Shown one piece after another: positions 38,781 through 50,568 of a stretch of DNA of 64,000 nucleotides (positions are counted from its first letter, which is position 1; every line of letters starts with the position of its first letter). The stretch comes from Coleophoma eucalyptorum (lineage: Eukaryota > Ascomycota > Leotiomycetes > Helotiales > Dermateaceae): the NCBI GenBank assembly GCA_026120035.1, contig JALRME010000018.1:682001-746000 (forward strand), given 5' to 3'. Below the pieces are notes generated by a model, which was not told the origin of the DNA, did no database searches, and saw nothing but the letters and a program-made list of their open reading frames with translations. The translations under genes were made by a program, and so were the position numbers.

Positions 38781-39216
38781 GGGAGAAAGGATATTCATCG
38801 ATTCTTGATTATTTCTGGCGGAACTGATTAACAATGTGAGAAACAGAAGGAGAGAAATATGGCCGCAGAAACCTGAAGTATACCTTAATTACTCTATAAC
38901 TGAAAATAAGTACACAAGCTCGTCCATTCACCTTTTAGCCGTATAATGGGTAACCAAGTTAGATATGGCGCTATTGCTTTTTGAATTGCTGAGACTTTTG
39001 CAGTCAATGGAATACAGAGGATTGAGGTTTTGAGCAGTCCCAGTAACAGAAGGACCAACCAATCTCAAGGGTATTGGGAATTGTCGGAAAGAACCTGCAT
39101 CCTGCACCTTCCAGGCCATGAATTATTCAGGCATTTATCACATTGTGCGAGATGACGGATCCAGTAAATGATGGTAATCTTCACAGCATACCAAATTTTC
39201 CAGTTGTCCGAAGACC
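38781..39216. other. Intergenic, no gene seen
   Basis: Tandem interval between two plus-strand genes; presumably 3' UTR and then promoter. No motif is claimed. Confidence 0.55.
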
Positions 39217-41081
39217 ATGGAAGATCAATCCGCAAAGTTTACCTCAACAAGCGATCATACCCGGATACCCATTGTCGAAATGGATGAATCCTCGCCATGG
39301 CACCAGTTTATACCGGATCAACTTAGTAATCCATTCGTCAGTCCAAAGAAAAGAAGAGGTTTCAAGTGTAGTCTCCGACGAGCTCTCGCGTTTTCAGCTT
39401 TTTTGAGCATCCTCTCATGGTTATACGTGATGCATGATGGATACAGAACTGCAAATATGAATAGTTTCATTGATCAGCGGCTGAGTTTTCATGGCCTGAA
39501 GTTTATACCATCGAATAATCCATATATCCATGTGGGCATTCCTATCATTGGTGGAGTCAGGCTAACTCTTCTAGTATGTTGGTCGCTGGACTTCAAGTCA
39601 AAGTAGTACCCGCAAGATTGGCACGTTCCCAGGTAAGGCTTACCTTCGAGTAAAATTGCTACGACTATTTCTGGTCTTGTCTATAGGAGTATATTTCGAC
39701 CTTGTGGTGAATGGTAGCAGGACCGTCTTGATTTCACTGCACAATACCAAAAATCAGTCTTCAGAGTTTCTAGCAGACAAATCTTTGCCAGAATTCCTTC
39801 AACCTTCCAACAATACGTCAGGCCCAGGACCTGTGTCTATACTTGCTCGAGTGGGCGATGAGGACTATCTTGTCTTTCCAGAAGCCTCATCTATTATGGA
39901 CATTAGAAGAAACCTTGATGTGACTTCAGCGCAAGCTATTCGCATTGTTGCGCCCATGACTGGAGATTTCGAGACCTTGGAGCTGGACGGCCTTTGGATT
40001 GATGAAAAGAGCCAAATATTGCCTCAGAGCCGGATACAAACTGGAGACGACGAAGAGCCCCCTCGCCAACGGAAGATGCTCGAGATTGTCACAGACCTAA
40101 CTAGATCTTCTGCAACGAGACAAGAGGATAAAAAGAAAACGGTCCATACTTTACTTGGAGGAGTGAAAGGATGGGGATATCTTCTCGGTGAAATGTTTGG
40201 TGTTGATCATAGATCAGTAGGTGTGGATGGGATGTGCCTGATAGCAAATTGTATAGGGGGGAGAGGAAGCCCTATAGGCATTGGAGATGTCTTTTTCCAA
40301 AGGTCTTAGATATGGCACTATCATTAATATCATTCATGCTGATGAATAGTATAGTGGCCCACCCGAGTCCGTGCAATTTCTTGAGCCGTGGCTCTTCCCA
40401 TCTAAGGTTCCAGATGTCATGGTATGCCAAGTTCAGGCTTAAATGCGACCAGCGCTGATATCCAATTACAGATTTTTAATCTTGGGAATTCGGACTGGGA
40501 ATCTTTCGAACAACACCAAGGCAAATATGACAACTTGACAAGCTCGGCCTTCAATTCTCTGTTCGAGAAAACGTACGTTTCATTGCTGAAAGCGATCAGA
40601 ACTTTAGCATACCCATCAAGTGTTGTGTATGATTCCCCTTGTTCTATAACATGTGGCCAAAGCTGAGTTACGTCTTAGAGATGTGCCCATTTTTGTGATG
40701 AGACCACTTCATGGTCAATTTGAACAATCCACCCGCTCGGTAGTAGAGCACATGCGCTTGCAAGGAGACCGTTCTGTCTACTGGCTAGATACATCGGGCT
40801 GGCTCAATCCAGAGGCAATTACTGAAGAGATGTCCAAGGGGCAGGATTTCTATGTGGATGAAGAAGGGCCGCTTAAGCAGCGAAGGCTGACTGAAAGGGG
40901 CAATCAACGAGTCGCAATTCTGCTCCACAAGCACATCTGTAGATACTTGGCGCGAGACACGGGGGGATGCGTGATTCTGTCCCCTGGAACGTATCATACA
41001 GAGACCTCGATCACTGATATCAAGTATTTCGATGAGTCCAAGTCTGACTTAGAAAGATTGGACGGGAGAAGATCAGAGTAG
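39217..41081 (+). CDS. Type II membrane SGNH-hydrolase-like protein (possible CE2-type esterase)
   Basis: Six exons: 39217-39531, 39575-39632, 39687-40302, 40355-40421, 40472-40619 and 40663-41081, giving 540 residues. A hydrophobic helix (LAFSAFLSILSWLYVM, about residues 57-72) follows a basic KKRRGFKCSLRR patch, so the body should face the lumen or outside. Next comes YVGRWTSSQSSTRKIGTFPG, like the jelly-roll domain in front of some CE2 esterases. The hydrolase part has IFNLGNSDW (block III type) and SVYWLDTSGWL followed by LTERGNQRVA. The block I position reads EIVTDLTRSS rather than a normal GDS. NGS and NNTS sequons are present. It may deacetylate or bind wall or secreted carbohydrate, but activity is uncertain. 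Confidence 0.78.
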
Positions 41082-41715
41082 GGATCAGCAAGGGGCCATG
41101 TCTTAGTACCTGACAGCATTGCCTCGGCTATGATTGGCTGGGGTTGGCTGGTCGGTGCTTGAACAGCATCTGTATGACGTTTTGCTGAGCTGGTGCTAAG
41201 TAATGGCATAGCCAGATGATGCTGGTTGTAGAATTCGATAAGATTCAGCCCATGTATGTTTTGCCGCTCGAGGCGTTCTTTATTTCCCTTGTTACCATGA
41301 TTGTAGTAGTATTCCATATCTGTGTTTCCCATGGGATTGCATCCGGTCGAGACTAGATAAGGCCTCGGACGTTGCTATCAGATGACGCTATTAGCGAAGG
41401 AGCAGATAGACGAGAACGAGTTTACGGCACTACATCATCGCATCGAAAAATTCCCTTCCCTCCTCTCTTCACTTCACGTCTCTCAAGGCTGCAGACTATG
41501 GACCGATGACACTTGTAGTAAGAGGGTCCTTGGTTTCTTCTGTCCCATTCTAGCATTGCCCCCATTCTTCATCCCCATTGCGAGGCATTGCTTGAGCTCT
41601 CTTGTACAGCATCCTTGCAGGGCAAAGGCACACAACCAGCCTCGTCCCAAGGTCGCAGATACCGAACAGACTTCACCTTCTCACCTCATACGCGTCTGGA
41701 AGACAGTTCATAATC
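41082..41715. other. Intergenic region
   Basis: Tandem interval leading to the MFS gene. The frame just upstream of the MFS ATG is open but begins without ATG and has no conserved sequence, so it is treated as 5' leader. Confidence 0.5.
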
Positions 41716-43498
41716 ATGTCCTCGAAAAGACTCAGGCCTCCGCCGGCAATGGACCGCCGAAAGTCTTCGACCCTACATTATCAGACATTCCCGACCCCCC
41801 CTCCCAAATCGCGTGGACGACCACCACTTTCGACAAGCTCAACACATCCAGAAGATCCAAACCAACCGCACGGCACAGACTCTTATAATGATGAAGAGCA
41901 TGGAACATCACCGCTCCCAGTGCGACAACTCGCCGTGTTGGCTGTCATCGCGCTTGCCGAACAAACAGCTCTTAATTCGATATCACCCTACCTCCCACAG
42001 ATGACCTCAACCTTTCCCGAAGTAGATCCCGCAGAGATTGGGCTGTATGTTGGAACTATAGCATCGGCATTCGCACTTGCGCAGTTTGCGACAAACTTTT
42101 TCTGGGGCTGGTTGAGTGATCACATTGGAAGAAAGCCGGTGGTAATGACAGGTACACTGTTGACAGCTGCTTGCTTGGCTGCTTTCGGCTTCTGCAGGAC
42201 TATGTGGCAGGCCGTGCTGGTACAAGCGTTGATGGGTGCTGTAAATGGCAACCAGGGCGTGATCAGTACATGCTTGGGGGAGATCACGGATCGCAGTAAT
42301 CAGAGCAAGGCTTTTGTCTACCTTCCAGTAATCTATGGAATTGGTGGTATTACAGGCCCTGCTCTCGGTGGACTTTTGATTTTCGAGGATAACCCGTTCC
42401 GGAAAGGGCACAAAAATCCATATCCCTATCTACTTCCAAATCTGATCGCAGCTGCGGTCTTGATAGCGGATTTAATCATTACTGGCATTTTCCTCGAAGA
42501 ATCCCTCGAAGAAGCTAAGGACCTTCCTCCACTGAAGGACAGGATTGGAAATCTATTCAGCTGGCTCTGGCAATTTGCCGGTGGATCTCATTCTCCTACT
42601 TACCTTCGCTATCGCCCAAATCGCCATTATCCTGCGGACGAAAACGCGGATGAGGATAGCGAGACCTCCTCTCAAGCTGAAGGGAATAGCGAAAACAATT
42701 CCCTTCTTTCCGTACCGGAGATGTTCCCCGCAACAAACAGTCATCTAACATCGAAGGAGATTCTCAATCGAGATACAATCATCCTATTATCAACCTATCT
42801 CATCTTTCAATTATCCAATATCTCCTTCAATTCGTTGTATCCTATTTTCGCCTCATCGCCTGTGCCAACTGGTCGTAACCTCAGACCTAGCGAGATTGGA
42901 CTTTCCCTGTCCTTCGCAGGCATTGTTACTATTGTTTTCCAGGTTGGAATTTTTGGTAAACTCAAGGAAAAGATGGGCAACAAAGCGACTTATCGAGCTG
43001 GACTTTTTGGGTTCTTCCTCGCAATGATGATGATGCCTTGGATTGGATACCGAGACTCTCCTGCGCCATTTGGGTGGGGCGATGGTAAAGTCTGGTTGTG
43101 GCTCGAGCTTGGGTTCATCCTTCTCATCAAGACCGTTGCTGCTGTGGGCGGTCTAACAAGCGCTTTACTACTTGTGAGTTTTAAATTTCTTTAGAGTCTA
43201 GATTCTTTGCTAACACTTCTAGATCACCAATTCCGCACCCTCCCATGCGGTCCTTGGCACACTCAACGGTCTTGCTCAAACACTCTCAGCTGCAGGTCGT
43301 GCTGTTGGCCCATTCCTTTCTGGTGGACTGTTTAGTATTGCAACTGGCATTAGACCCAAAGGCGAAGCGCTCGCCTGGGGCGTATTCGGTGGCATTGCGT
43401 TCTTGGGTTTCCTCGCCAGTTGGGGGATCAGAGGCGAGAATCTCGAGAGTGAAGATTGGACCAGCGAGGACAGTGAGGAGGAAGAGGAGGATGTTTAG
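41716..43498 (+). CDS. MFS transporter (DHA1-like, YCR023C/ZIFL type)
   Basis: Two exons: 41716-43173 and 43223-43498, giving 577 residues. After a disordered N-terminus the first helix begins AVLAVIALAEQTALNSISPY. The MFS motif A is clear as GWLSDHIGRKPVV, and LPVIYGIGGITGPALGGLLI covers helix 5. A long acidic loop (ENADEDSETSSQAEGNSENN) separates the two halves, and AQTLSAAGRAVGPFLSG lies in the second. The C-terminus is very acidic (EDSEEEEEDV). About 12 helices are expected. The family includes vacuolar and plasma-membrane exporters; the substrate is unknown. A second in-frame ATG at 41749 is a possible start. Confidence 0.92.
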
Positions 43499-43960
43499 TG
43501 CATTTATACATATTCTTTCTTTCTGATATGACATAAAATTGCATATGCGGAGTTATGAGGACCTGAATGTTGATATAGCTAGCTCGCAGTTTTGGGGAGT
43601 TCCTAACCATAACTTTCATGAATGTTTCCTTAATAGAAAGACGTTTGTTTATATAGTATAGACAGAACACGTTGATATACTATTATCTCATACCTGAAAC
43701 GAAAACTCTGTGAGCCAACCCTTTTTCCTTCTACGTCTTTACGTACGTCCATGTTCGAGATTGGAACGAAAGTCAAAAGTGAATTGCCCTCGCCAATTTG
43801 TTTAAGCTCCACCACGCTTAATCACAACTTCAAGCCGACTGGCCATCCATCGCCTTGATTCGTAGAACGCGACGACAGCAGGCACGGAAAAAAAAAGATT
43901 TCATTTTAAGCCGTATGGCAGGCAGCATGCAATACAGCAAAAAGACGGTTTCAGAGGGAT
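43499..43960. other. Intergenic, MFS gene to tRNA
   Basis: Holds the 3' end of the MFS transcript and the downstream flank of the minus-strand tRNA. T-runs that could serve as an RNA polymerase III terminator appear near 43889-43897, read as A-runs on this strand. Confidence 0.5.
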
Positions 43961-44044
43961 TGAACCACACCCGATTTGAACGGATAACCTTTCGATTGAA
44001 CTCCTTAGCTGGAGTCGAACGCGCTACCGTTGCGCCAGCGGTCC
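43961..44044 (-). tRNA. tRNA-Trp (anticodon CCA) with a short intron
   Basis: Read on the minus strand, it folds as a cloverleaf. GGACCGC pairs with GTGGTTC in the acceptor stem; the D-stem is GCGC/GCGC; the anticodon stem is TTCGA/TCGAA; and the T-arm is ATCCG-TTCAAAT-CGGGT. The loop reads CTCCAG with anticodon CCA. An extra segment of about 12 nt (CTAAGGAGTTCA) follows anticodon position 37, where nuclear tRNA introns sit, and it could pair with the anticodon region. The mature length would be 72 nt before CCA addition. Confidence 0.93.
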
Positions 44045-44794
44045 CAAACCATTCTTATCGAATGGCTGTTGTTGAAGGGATTAGCTTATTTCATTATATA
44101 AATGCTGATTCCCAATGTGGGTGGATTTGGCGTTATGCGAGTTAGCCGAGGCTCTTGAATAATGTCAAGGTGGGAAATATCTGGAAGACTTAAATATTAT
44201 GTGGAGTCGTTGACATATTATATGTTTCGACGGATGGAATGGTAAGGTACAAAGCAGTTGCAGAATGCTCAGAAGTGTTTGAGCCACGTTTTTGTGACGG
44301 ACTTGTTGGTCTCTTGCTAGTGAAACAAACCAAGTTGAATAATTCCTTCTTGCACAGGAAGCCGCCCGAATCCCTGTCCATGTCTCTCGGACGAAAAAGA
44401 TGCACTCCCATTATGGTACGTCCGTTCCTTCCACAACCATAAAGACAGTAATAATGAGTTCGATGCTATAAATCAAACTCAAGCTACTACAAGGTACTTA
44501 TCCGGCCCTGTGTGGGGAAGTACCAATCGCGACGCAGTCAAATTCTGTTTAGGGGACGGACATTCGACCATTCGGCAAATCGGAGTTTTGGAAAGGGCGA
44601 AAGGAGGTACGCGAAGGATTTCAGTCTCCGCGCTCTTACGCTGGCTGATAAAGTACAAAGGATCTAAGGACGGAGTTTGGGGAAAGAGGAAGATGTTACC
44701 TCCGAGATATCAATTGTTAAAGAGAATTCAACGAGCATCTTGAGATGCTTGACTCTAAATAGACACGAATTTTTCTGTTGCATAACGATCCATC
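44045..44794. other. Intergenic, tRNA upstream flank
   Basis: Short open frames only; none has a recognisable motif. Confidence 0.5.
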
Positions 44795-45454
44795 ATGTTC
44801 CCGTTAATCTTTCTACTGAGATTCCTCTTGTCACCTTCACAACGCCAGATTGCCGCTGAAGAGTCAGATGCAAATGGCGAGAATACAAACATGTCCTTGA
44901 TACCCATTGGCAATTCTAACCAACACCAACCACAACGCGAGCTCTTCCATCTCGCACAACGCTTTATCAATTGCCTAAAAGCCCGGTTCAGCGTCGACGA
45001 TCCTCCTTTCTCGCCTTTCAATCGCCCACAACTCGCGCAAGCGAGCAGCAAGAAGCAAACCCCCGGACTCCCTAGCGCCGTCATTGAATCTAGCCTACCA
45101 GCTCCGAAGACTATCCAGGATCTCCAAATAGTCTCAGCCCAAGAAGAAAACATCTCAGAATTAGAACCAGTTGCAACCAACGGTGAACTCATCCCAGCCT
45201 CCGCGCTCAAAGACCTCCGAGTCGAGATAGGCATGCTTCTCTTCCAATTACTTGCTACGAGTCTATCTAGCAGGTTCCCCCAACTTCGAGGTGTACTAAA
45301 GCATGCCGGAGAAATACTACCGTTGGTTATCACCAGGGTTTCGGAGGTGAGGGCAAAGGGAATAGGTATGGAAATGAGCGGCATTGCAAGGCAGAGATAT
45401 CAGCACTCCTGGGGATGTGCTCGGGGTCGAAAGCCGGGATTTGAGGTTGCTTGA
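44795..45454 (+). CDS. Hypothetical protein (219 aa), C-terminus uncertain
   Basis: Single ORF from the ATG at 44795. It opens with a hydrophobic stretch (MFPLIFLLRFLLSP) that may be a signal or may lie upstream of the true start at 44891 (MSLIPIGNSNQHQ). The middle is helical and protein-like (KDLRVEIGMLLFQLLATSLS and RGVLKHAGEILPLVITRVSE). The last 25 codons of this frame look random, whereas another frame from about 45393 to 45491 reads ESRDLRLLESLDWDSSWDDL. A one-base shift or an unrecognised splice event is possible. An antisense frame is equally long but less protein-like. No family was recognised. Confidence 0.45.
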   Translation: MFPLIFLLRFLLSPSQRQIAAEESDANGENTNMSLIPIGNSNQHQPQRELFHLAQRFINCLKARFSVDDPPFSPFNRPQLAQASSKKQTPGLPSAVIESSLPAPKTIQDLQIVSAQEENISELEPVATNGELIPASALKDLRVEIGMLLFQLLATSLSSRFPQLRGVLKHAGEILPLVITRVSEVRAKGIGMEMSGIARQRYQHSWGCARGRKPGFEVA

Positions 45455-46265
45455 GAGTTTGGATTGGGACAGCAGTTGGGATGATCTATGAAGGAGGGCT
45501 TGTCGATTTTGCAATGGAGTTGAGAATGGGATACGCCTGCCAAATAAGCAGAGTGCTAAAATGCGTGGGAGTCATAGGATATCTTGTGAATGCTAAAGTT
45601 CATTGGGATATAGAACGAACTGGGTTGACAATTTTTTCTATAAAAAAAATACAACCGTATTTGGATGAATACCAAAGACCTGGGATTGACTTATCATAAT
45701 TGGATAATCATGACAATGATGATGGTTGGCATTTATAATCAAAGCACGGTAATAATTTGACCGAGGCCTGCTCAAAATAAATTCGGAACTCAAGAGTTGG
45801 TAACTAATATCCAGGGCGGCGCTGGGACCTATCTTTCTAAAAGACTCTCAGTCATCAAATGTAGCTCCGTATCAGCAGCAAAAGTGCACTCGCACGGGAC
45901 CTTTATTTTCGCGTGTCCATCTGGAGTTCGCTCAGAGATGTGGAATTCAGTGCGCGTCACAAGGCGCTGCTACAAAAAGATTGCGTTTGCCGAGCATGCC
46001 TGAGTCAAGTAGTGGCGTTTAGAAGGCCAACCCGTAGAAGCAAGGAGAGCACAAAATACATAGTTGGTTTATATTGTTGAATAATACATGCTGTTACTTC
46101 ACAATCTGAACAGCGTGATATAACCCGATCCACTCCTAATATTATATGGTGAATATACACAGTAAGAAGTGGAGCCCAGGTCGTTGCAGTCAATCCATAG
46201 AACATTAGAAACTGTCAATTAAGTCCCCCGCCATCATTTGATACCCTTTGATGACAGTGTTATGC
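45455..46265. other. Convergent intergenic region
   Basis: AT-rich. It probably includes the 3' UTR of the ferritin-like gene. No gene was recognised apart from the possible C-terminal extension up to 45491. Confidence 0.5.
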
Positions 46266-47238
46266 TTAGGTTGACTTAGATGGGTATGGGTTGGTGATTT
46301 CAACAATAGCTGGGCCAGCAGAGATGCTGCTGTCAGTAACAGAGTCTTTGCATCCGGTAAGGACAACATAAGTCTGTCCGTTGAAACCAGCTGGAACAAC
46401 AACAGTGAAACCACCGGACACAGGGTAAGCCTCGACGAAAGTTGGGCCAGTGACAGCAATGAAAGCAGCGTAGACTGGTCCCGCTCCATTTGCGGGAAGG
46501 AGGATGTATCCGGGAGTCAACAGAGTGATAGTATCACCTGACTTGATTGCGCCCTTGGTGCCGAGAGCAAGGCTTGGGAAAGCCTTGACTGGAAGAGCAG
46601 CGTTGGTAGATGGACACGAAACAATGAAGCTAGATGCCAAAGTGTAGACCTCGTCAATGGTCAAGGGAGCATCGAAAGGCTGAGGGAATGGAGACTCAGC
46701 AAGGGCACTTCTGATGTAGGCGTTGTGTCGTGCTTCGACAGTAAGGATAGATCCAGCAGCTGTCAAATAAGCGGGGTTTGCGATGCTTGCAGCGGCTCCC
46801 AGGTAGGCAGAAACGCCAACGCCTTCAAGCACGGAGGCCAGGGCAACAAATGAAGCTGGGTCGGTAGATGGGAAGGAGTAGGTGCACTCAGCAACAGCAG
46901 CAGACCCCAGCGCAGATTCCAAGAAGGATACGTGAGTATCCTCGTCGTAGGAGACCTCCTGAAGGTTGGCATAAAACGGATCAGGAAAGCCAGCCTGGAG
47001 AAAAGCAGCTTGACTATAGTTTGCAAGGCCTTCACGATAGAATTTACTTTCAAGGTGTTCGAGAGTGAGAGCGTAGTTCAGGATATCCACTATAGATTGT
47101 CAGTTCATGCTGATATGTGGTACAATCAAAAGCCATACCGTCAGTGATGGCGGCTTGACGCTTCTGAAGAGGGCTGGTGGCTCTGGCAGACACCATAGAT
47201 GATGCTCCAAGAGCAGCAACAGCGAATGAGTATTTCAT
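46266..47238 (-). CDS. Secreted ferritin-like domain protein (Rds1 / late sexual development type)
   Basis: Two exons, 47238-47139 and 47089-46266, giving 307 residues. A signal peptide (MKYSFAVAALGASSMVSA) leads into DILNYALTLEHLESKFYREG, then YDEDTHVSFLESALG and EARHNAYIRSAL. These are the Glu/His-containing helices of the ferritin-like (PF13668-type) domain. A beta-rich C-terminal part follows and ends PAIVEITNPYPSKST. Relatives include stress- and sporulation-induced proteins such as Rds1. Iron binding is not established for the family. Strong bias toward C/T-ending preferred codons suggests high expression, and a TATA box lies close upstream. Confidence 0.88.
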
Positions 47239-47296
47239 ACTGAAATGTTGGAAAAGGTTTGAAGGAGATGGGTGGTCAAAAAACAGTTAACTATGA

Positions 47297-47304
47297 TTTA
47301 TATA
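47297..47304 (-). promoter_or_regulatory. TATA box of the ferritin-like gene
   Basis: TATATAAA on the minus strand, about 60 bp before the start codon, a position that fits a short leader. Identified by sequence only. Confidence 0.5.
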
Positions 47305-48020
47305 GCTGTTGATTCTCTAAAACCGAGACGAGACTAACTATACAAAGCGTGAGAAGCAAAAGAGTGACTAGAGGTGATAATGAACGAGAAGAGAGACGAT
47401 GCTGGAAGAAGACTGGGAAACAGATTTGAGTTGATGGGAATGACCGAAGTTTTAAAGCACCAAAAATAATGTACTACAAAGAGGCCTTTCAACGCTTGCT
47501 TGGAAAGTCCTTGTTCTTGAAGCTTATTGCAATTCATCTCTCAAGGGGCCATGACTTTTGAGACCACTACCAACAGGAGGAATTGCAAGCGCGCTCTGGA
47601 ATGTGTCGACTGAAGAGAAATAAGATAAGGAAGCTATCCGGCAGTGGAGGAAGCCGCAACGAGGTACCGCAAAAAATGAGAACCGGCATGCCGAGATCTT
47701 GAATCATGCTAATGAGGCTCGATTTGACTGGCCCACGGAGGAAGTCTGGAGACGCGAGAAGCTTAAGGAGAGCGTGTGTGGGGAAGTTCCGTCAGCCTGT
47801 CAAAAGTTGGTTGAGCTCCAAGCCACAAGGGTAGGAAAAGGGAGTTTGAGTTAACAAGTATGGTGTAGCGCTGGCTAGCTTGCCGTTCATTCCTCGCAGA
47901 AATGAGTAAAGGGCGCCGTTTTGAAATTTGGCAAAGCAACGGTCGGCTAGCCTGGACTGCCAAGCGAGACAAATGCCGTAATTGTGTCTTTGTGTGACAA
48001 GGTTTGTTTTGGTACCTCCA

Positions 48021-48056
48021 TGTTGATGTTGATGTTGATGTCAATGTTGATGTTGA
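48021..48056. repeat. Hexanucleotide repeat (TGTTGA)6, one unit variant
   Basis: Six adjacent 6-bp units; the fourth reads TGTCAA. A simple microsatellite in non-coding sequence. Confidence 0.9.
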
Positions 48057-49119
48057 TGCTAGAGACGAAAGTAAGAAGTGAGACGAGAAGGGTGACTCTC
48101 AACCGAGTCATCATCGGCTGACGAATTTCGGAATATGATCTGACCGTGCTCCGATCTCACCCAACCTCTTCTCGTTCATGCTGTCTTCTCGCCCTATACT
48201 TCTCAATTCTGCACATTATGTCCATCCCATTCAATTCACCTAGGGCCTTGGATACCTCTAAAATCTCAGCTCATATTGCTCCAGCTGGGCCTTTCAGAGT
48301 AGAACATGTTCCATGATCCTTCCAGATTCATACTTGAAGCGGCAGTAGTAAGCGCGTACTCTCGGCGTCTACAATCAGCTTGGTGCACATCAGCTGTAGT
48401 TCAGCTCCCGTGCAATTTCTCATTCCTGGTCTTGGTCTCATCAGTTTTGGACCCAGAGATCATTTGGGCACTGCACCGGGTTTGAGCACTTCGCCGGGTA
48501 TCAACTTTGTTGTCGTTCGCCTTTCGCGGCTGTGGGATATCAAAACTTGATCGCGAACCTTTGCCTTCAAGTTAGCTGCCACTCAAATATCTGTATCTAC
48601 TCGGGAGTTGATTTACAATCAGAAGGCTATGAAATAATTTGAAGTCCATGCTCCAGTGGAGCCCTAGCTTATTGTGCGGAGCCACCCAATTGCCAATCGT
48701 GAGTTTGAGCTTTGCTGACAGCCGGTCATACATAGCCTGTCAGCACTTGTAAAAATTTGCCACTCGTAATTTCATGTCGTGACGACAGGTGGTCCTATCG
48801 AAGTGGGTACCTCTGGCAAGAAAGCTTTTTGTCTCCTTCCTCTATTCCCTCCATCACACCCGTATGCCCCGTTTGTCTATGCGAACGACTTTTCAAGTCT
48901 TTGAGCACGTGTTCTACCAAGAAGGTGGATTCCAATTACATTTACCGATTTGCAATAACCGTTTCCTTATGATAATTTTATGGATGAACGAGCCTTTCGA
49001 TATGTGTATTACTTCTTGTTCAGCGCTGTTCTCTGTCTATGCGTCCTATACTGCTGTCATTTTCGTGTCATAATGAACCTCAGAATTTCACGGCACTTAA
49101 GGCACCACTCGACAATTAG

Positions 49120-49740
49120 GACCTTGGAAAGATTTGGGAAAGATAAAACCCTATCTCACGGCTAAAATTGGTCATCTTAGGCAGTAATTGCCGTTCTCCA
49201 AGACTTACCAACATATCTTCGAGGCCGAGAGCCTTCCACCAGTCAACTGCAAGATCATGGTTATCTCGAGATCCCGAATCCTCCCTCCCGGTAAAAGCAC
49301 GTTATTTGTTGCGTTTTGGTAACTTCCCATGATGTCAGGGTAGTCTCCTGTTCGACCACTCACAGGCGAGAGATGCCTCCTCAGCACTTCGTAAGACGGC
49401 CGCATGGGACCCATATGAGCCAGCTATAAGGCTGAGTGGGCTGAAGGGAAAGGTTCTATATCGTGGTCATATGTGCTCTAGTAAAGGTCACCCTGTAGGT
49501 GTGCTTCTACCTTACCCTAGTCTGGGCTTTGAACGGTTGTCAAGAACTACATAGACACCTATTGCCTTTGCTGCAAACTGTCTCAAGTCATACAGCGTAG
49601 AATACCCTAGGATATTCACTTCCATTGGCCAAGCTCCAGTACAGCTCTGCCATGGGTTGTACTTTACAACTATTCTGCAGCCTTTGGGAAACAATTCATA
49701 AATATGGACATTCCCCGATGGCCATATCCCAGTACTTCAG
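49120..49740 (-). pseudogene. Possible decayed gene
   Basis: Two stretches on the minus strand read like real protein but do not form one gene. The upstream piece ends at 49512 and includes GCRIVVKYNPWQSCTGAWPM and LYDLRQFAAKAIGVYVVLD; it has no suitable ATG. The downstream piece (about 49318-49135) includes DNHDLAVDWWKALGLEDML followed by a good GTAAGT donor, and can be joined to an exon starting at 49414. Their frames do not connect by canonical splicing. No family was recognised, so this may be a relic or an unresolved lineage-specific gene. Confidence 0.3.
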
Positions 49741-49850
49741 TTCAAAAGCAAGCAAGAATTTCCGGGACTTTGTTTAGATACATTCCATATTCTCTAATAA
49801 TACACATATCTTGTTAGCCTCCGCTCTCGATTCTCTCAGTTGTTTTTGCA

Positions 49851-50568
49851 ATGTCGTCCAGACACTCCAAACAGTCTCATCGATCTGGCCACAGCTCATC
49901 TCATAGATCTGGAGGATCTCGCCATTCCACGACACAAGTGAGTGATGGCTTCGTATTCGTAATCTTCCCTAGGATACAAGATACCAGGTAGAATCACGTT
50001 TCCTTCGGCATTTTGCTGACACTACTTGGCAGACCACAGCTCAATTGATTGCATCGCTAAACACTCATCGTGTCAATACGCTCACAGAGCTTTGCCGGAT
50101 CGAGCGAGTGGCAGCAGAATCTTCTTCTGAAGATCAGATCCTGTTTCAAGAACCAATGACATCTGCTTGGACTCACTACGTGACATCTCATCAGTTGCTC
50201 AATGAGCTCCGTGGTCTTACTCGAAACTATCCCATTTGCGGAGCACTCCTTGACGATGCAAAATGGAAGGTCAGCAATGATCCCAATAGCAATCGAAGCT
50301 GGAATTATGCTTGGTTGTGCCTGGCAAAAATTAGAGACGAGTAGGTGTTTAGACAATATAAATTCTCCACTGCTAATTCTCTGTCTTCAGTGGACTCATA
50401 GATACCTATGCTGCTTCTGAGGCTGCTAAGCCGGAAATGTGGGGTGGTCGTACCCCCGAAGCCGATGAAGCACGACAGCTAGCTGCTTGTTTTGCCTATG
50501 AATGGAAGGAGGCCGTTACAAAGATGCTGCGGCATTGGAGTAGTCCTCCAACAATCACGGGCTACTAA
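49851..50568 (+). CDS. Small Ser/His-rich protein of unknown function (190 aa)
   Basis: Three exons: 49851-49937, 50033-50340 and 50391-50568. The phases agree and the total is 190 residues. The N-terminus is a low-complexity Ser/His/Arg stretch (MSSRHSKQSHRSGHSSSHRS). The rest is helical: TTAQLIASLNTHRVNTLTEL, then WNYAWLCLAKIRDGLIDTYA, then ARQLAACFAYEWKEAVTKML. No signal peptide or membrane helix is present and I do not recognise a family. The exon joins are well supported by strong splice sites and continuous helical sequence. Confidence 0.75.

Larger units (their letters stand above)
47239..49850. other. Intergenic, mostly without genes
   Basis: 2.6 kb. It holds the ferritin gene promoter, a 6-bp repeat at 48021-48056 and possible gene relics near 49120-49740. 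No complete gene was recognised. Confidence 0.5.

Noticed and set aside
30396..43498. Secondary-metabolite or transport gene cluster (permease, SGNH protein, MFS)
   Set aside because: No backbone synthase, tailoring enzyme or pathway regulator is present; the genes look unrelated.
44755..45384. 209-codon frame antisense to the hypothetical gene at 44795
   Set aside because: Rich in Ser/Trp/Cys with no helix pattern; the plus-strand frame looks more protein-like, although neither is certain.
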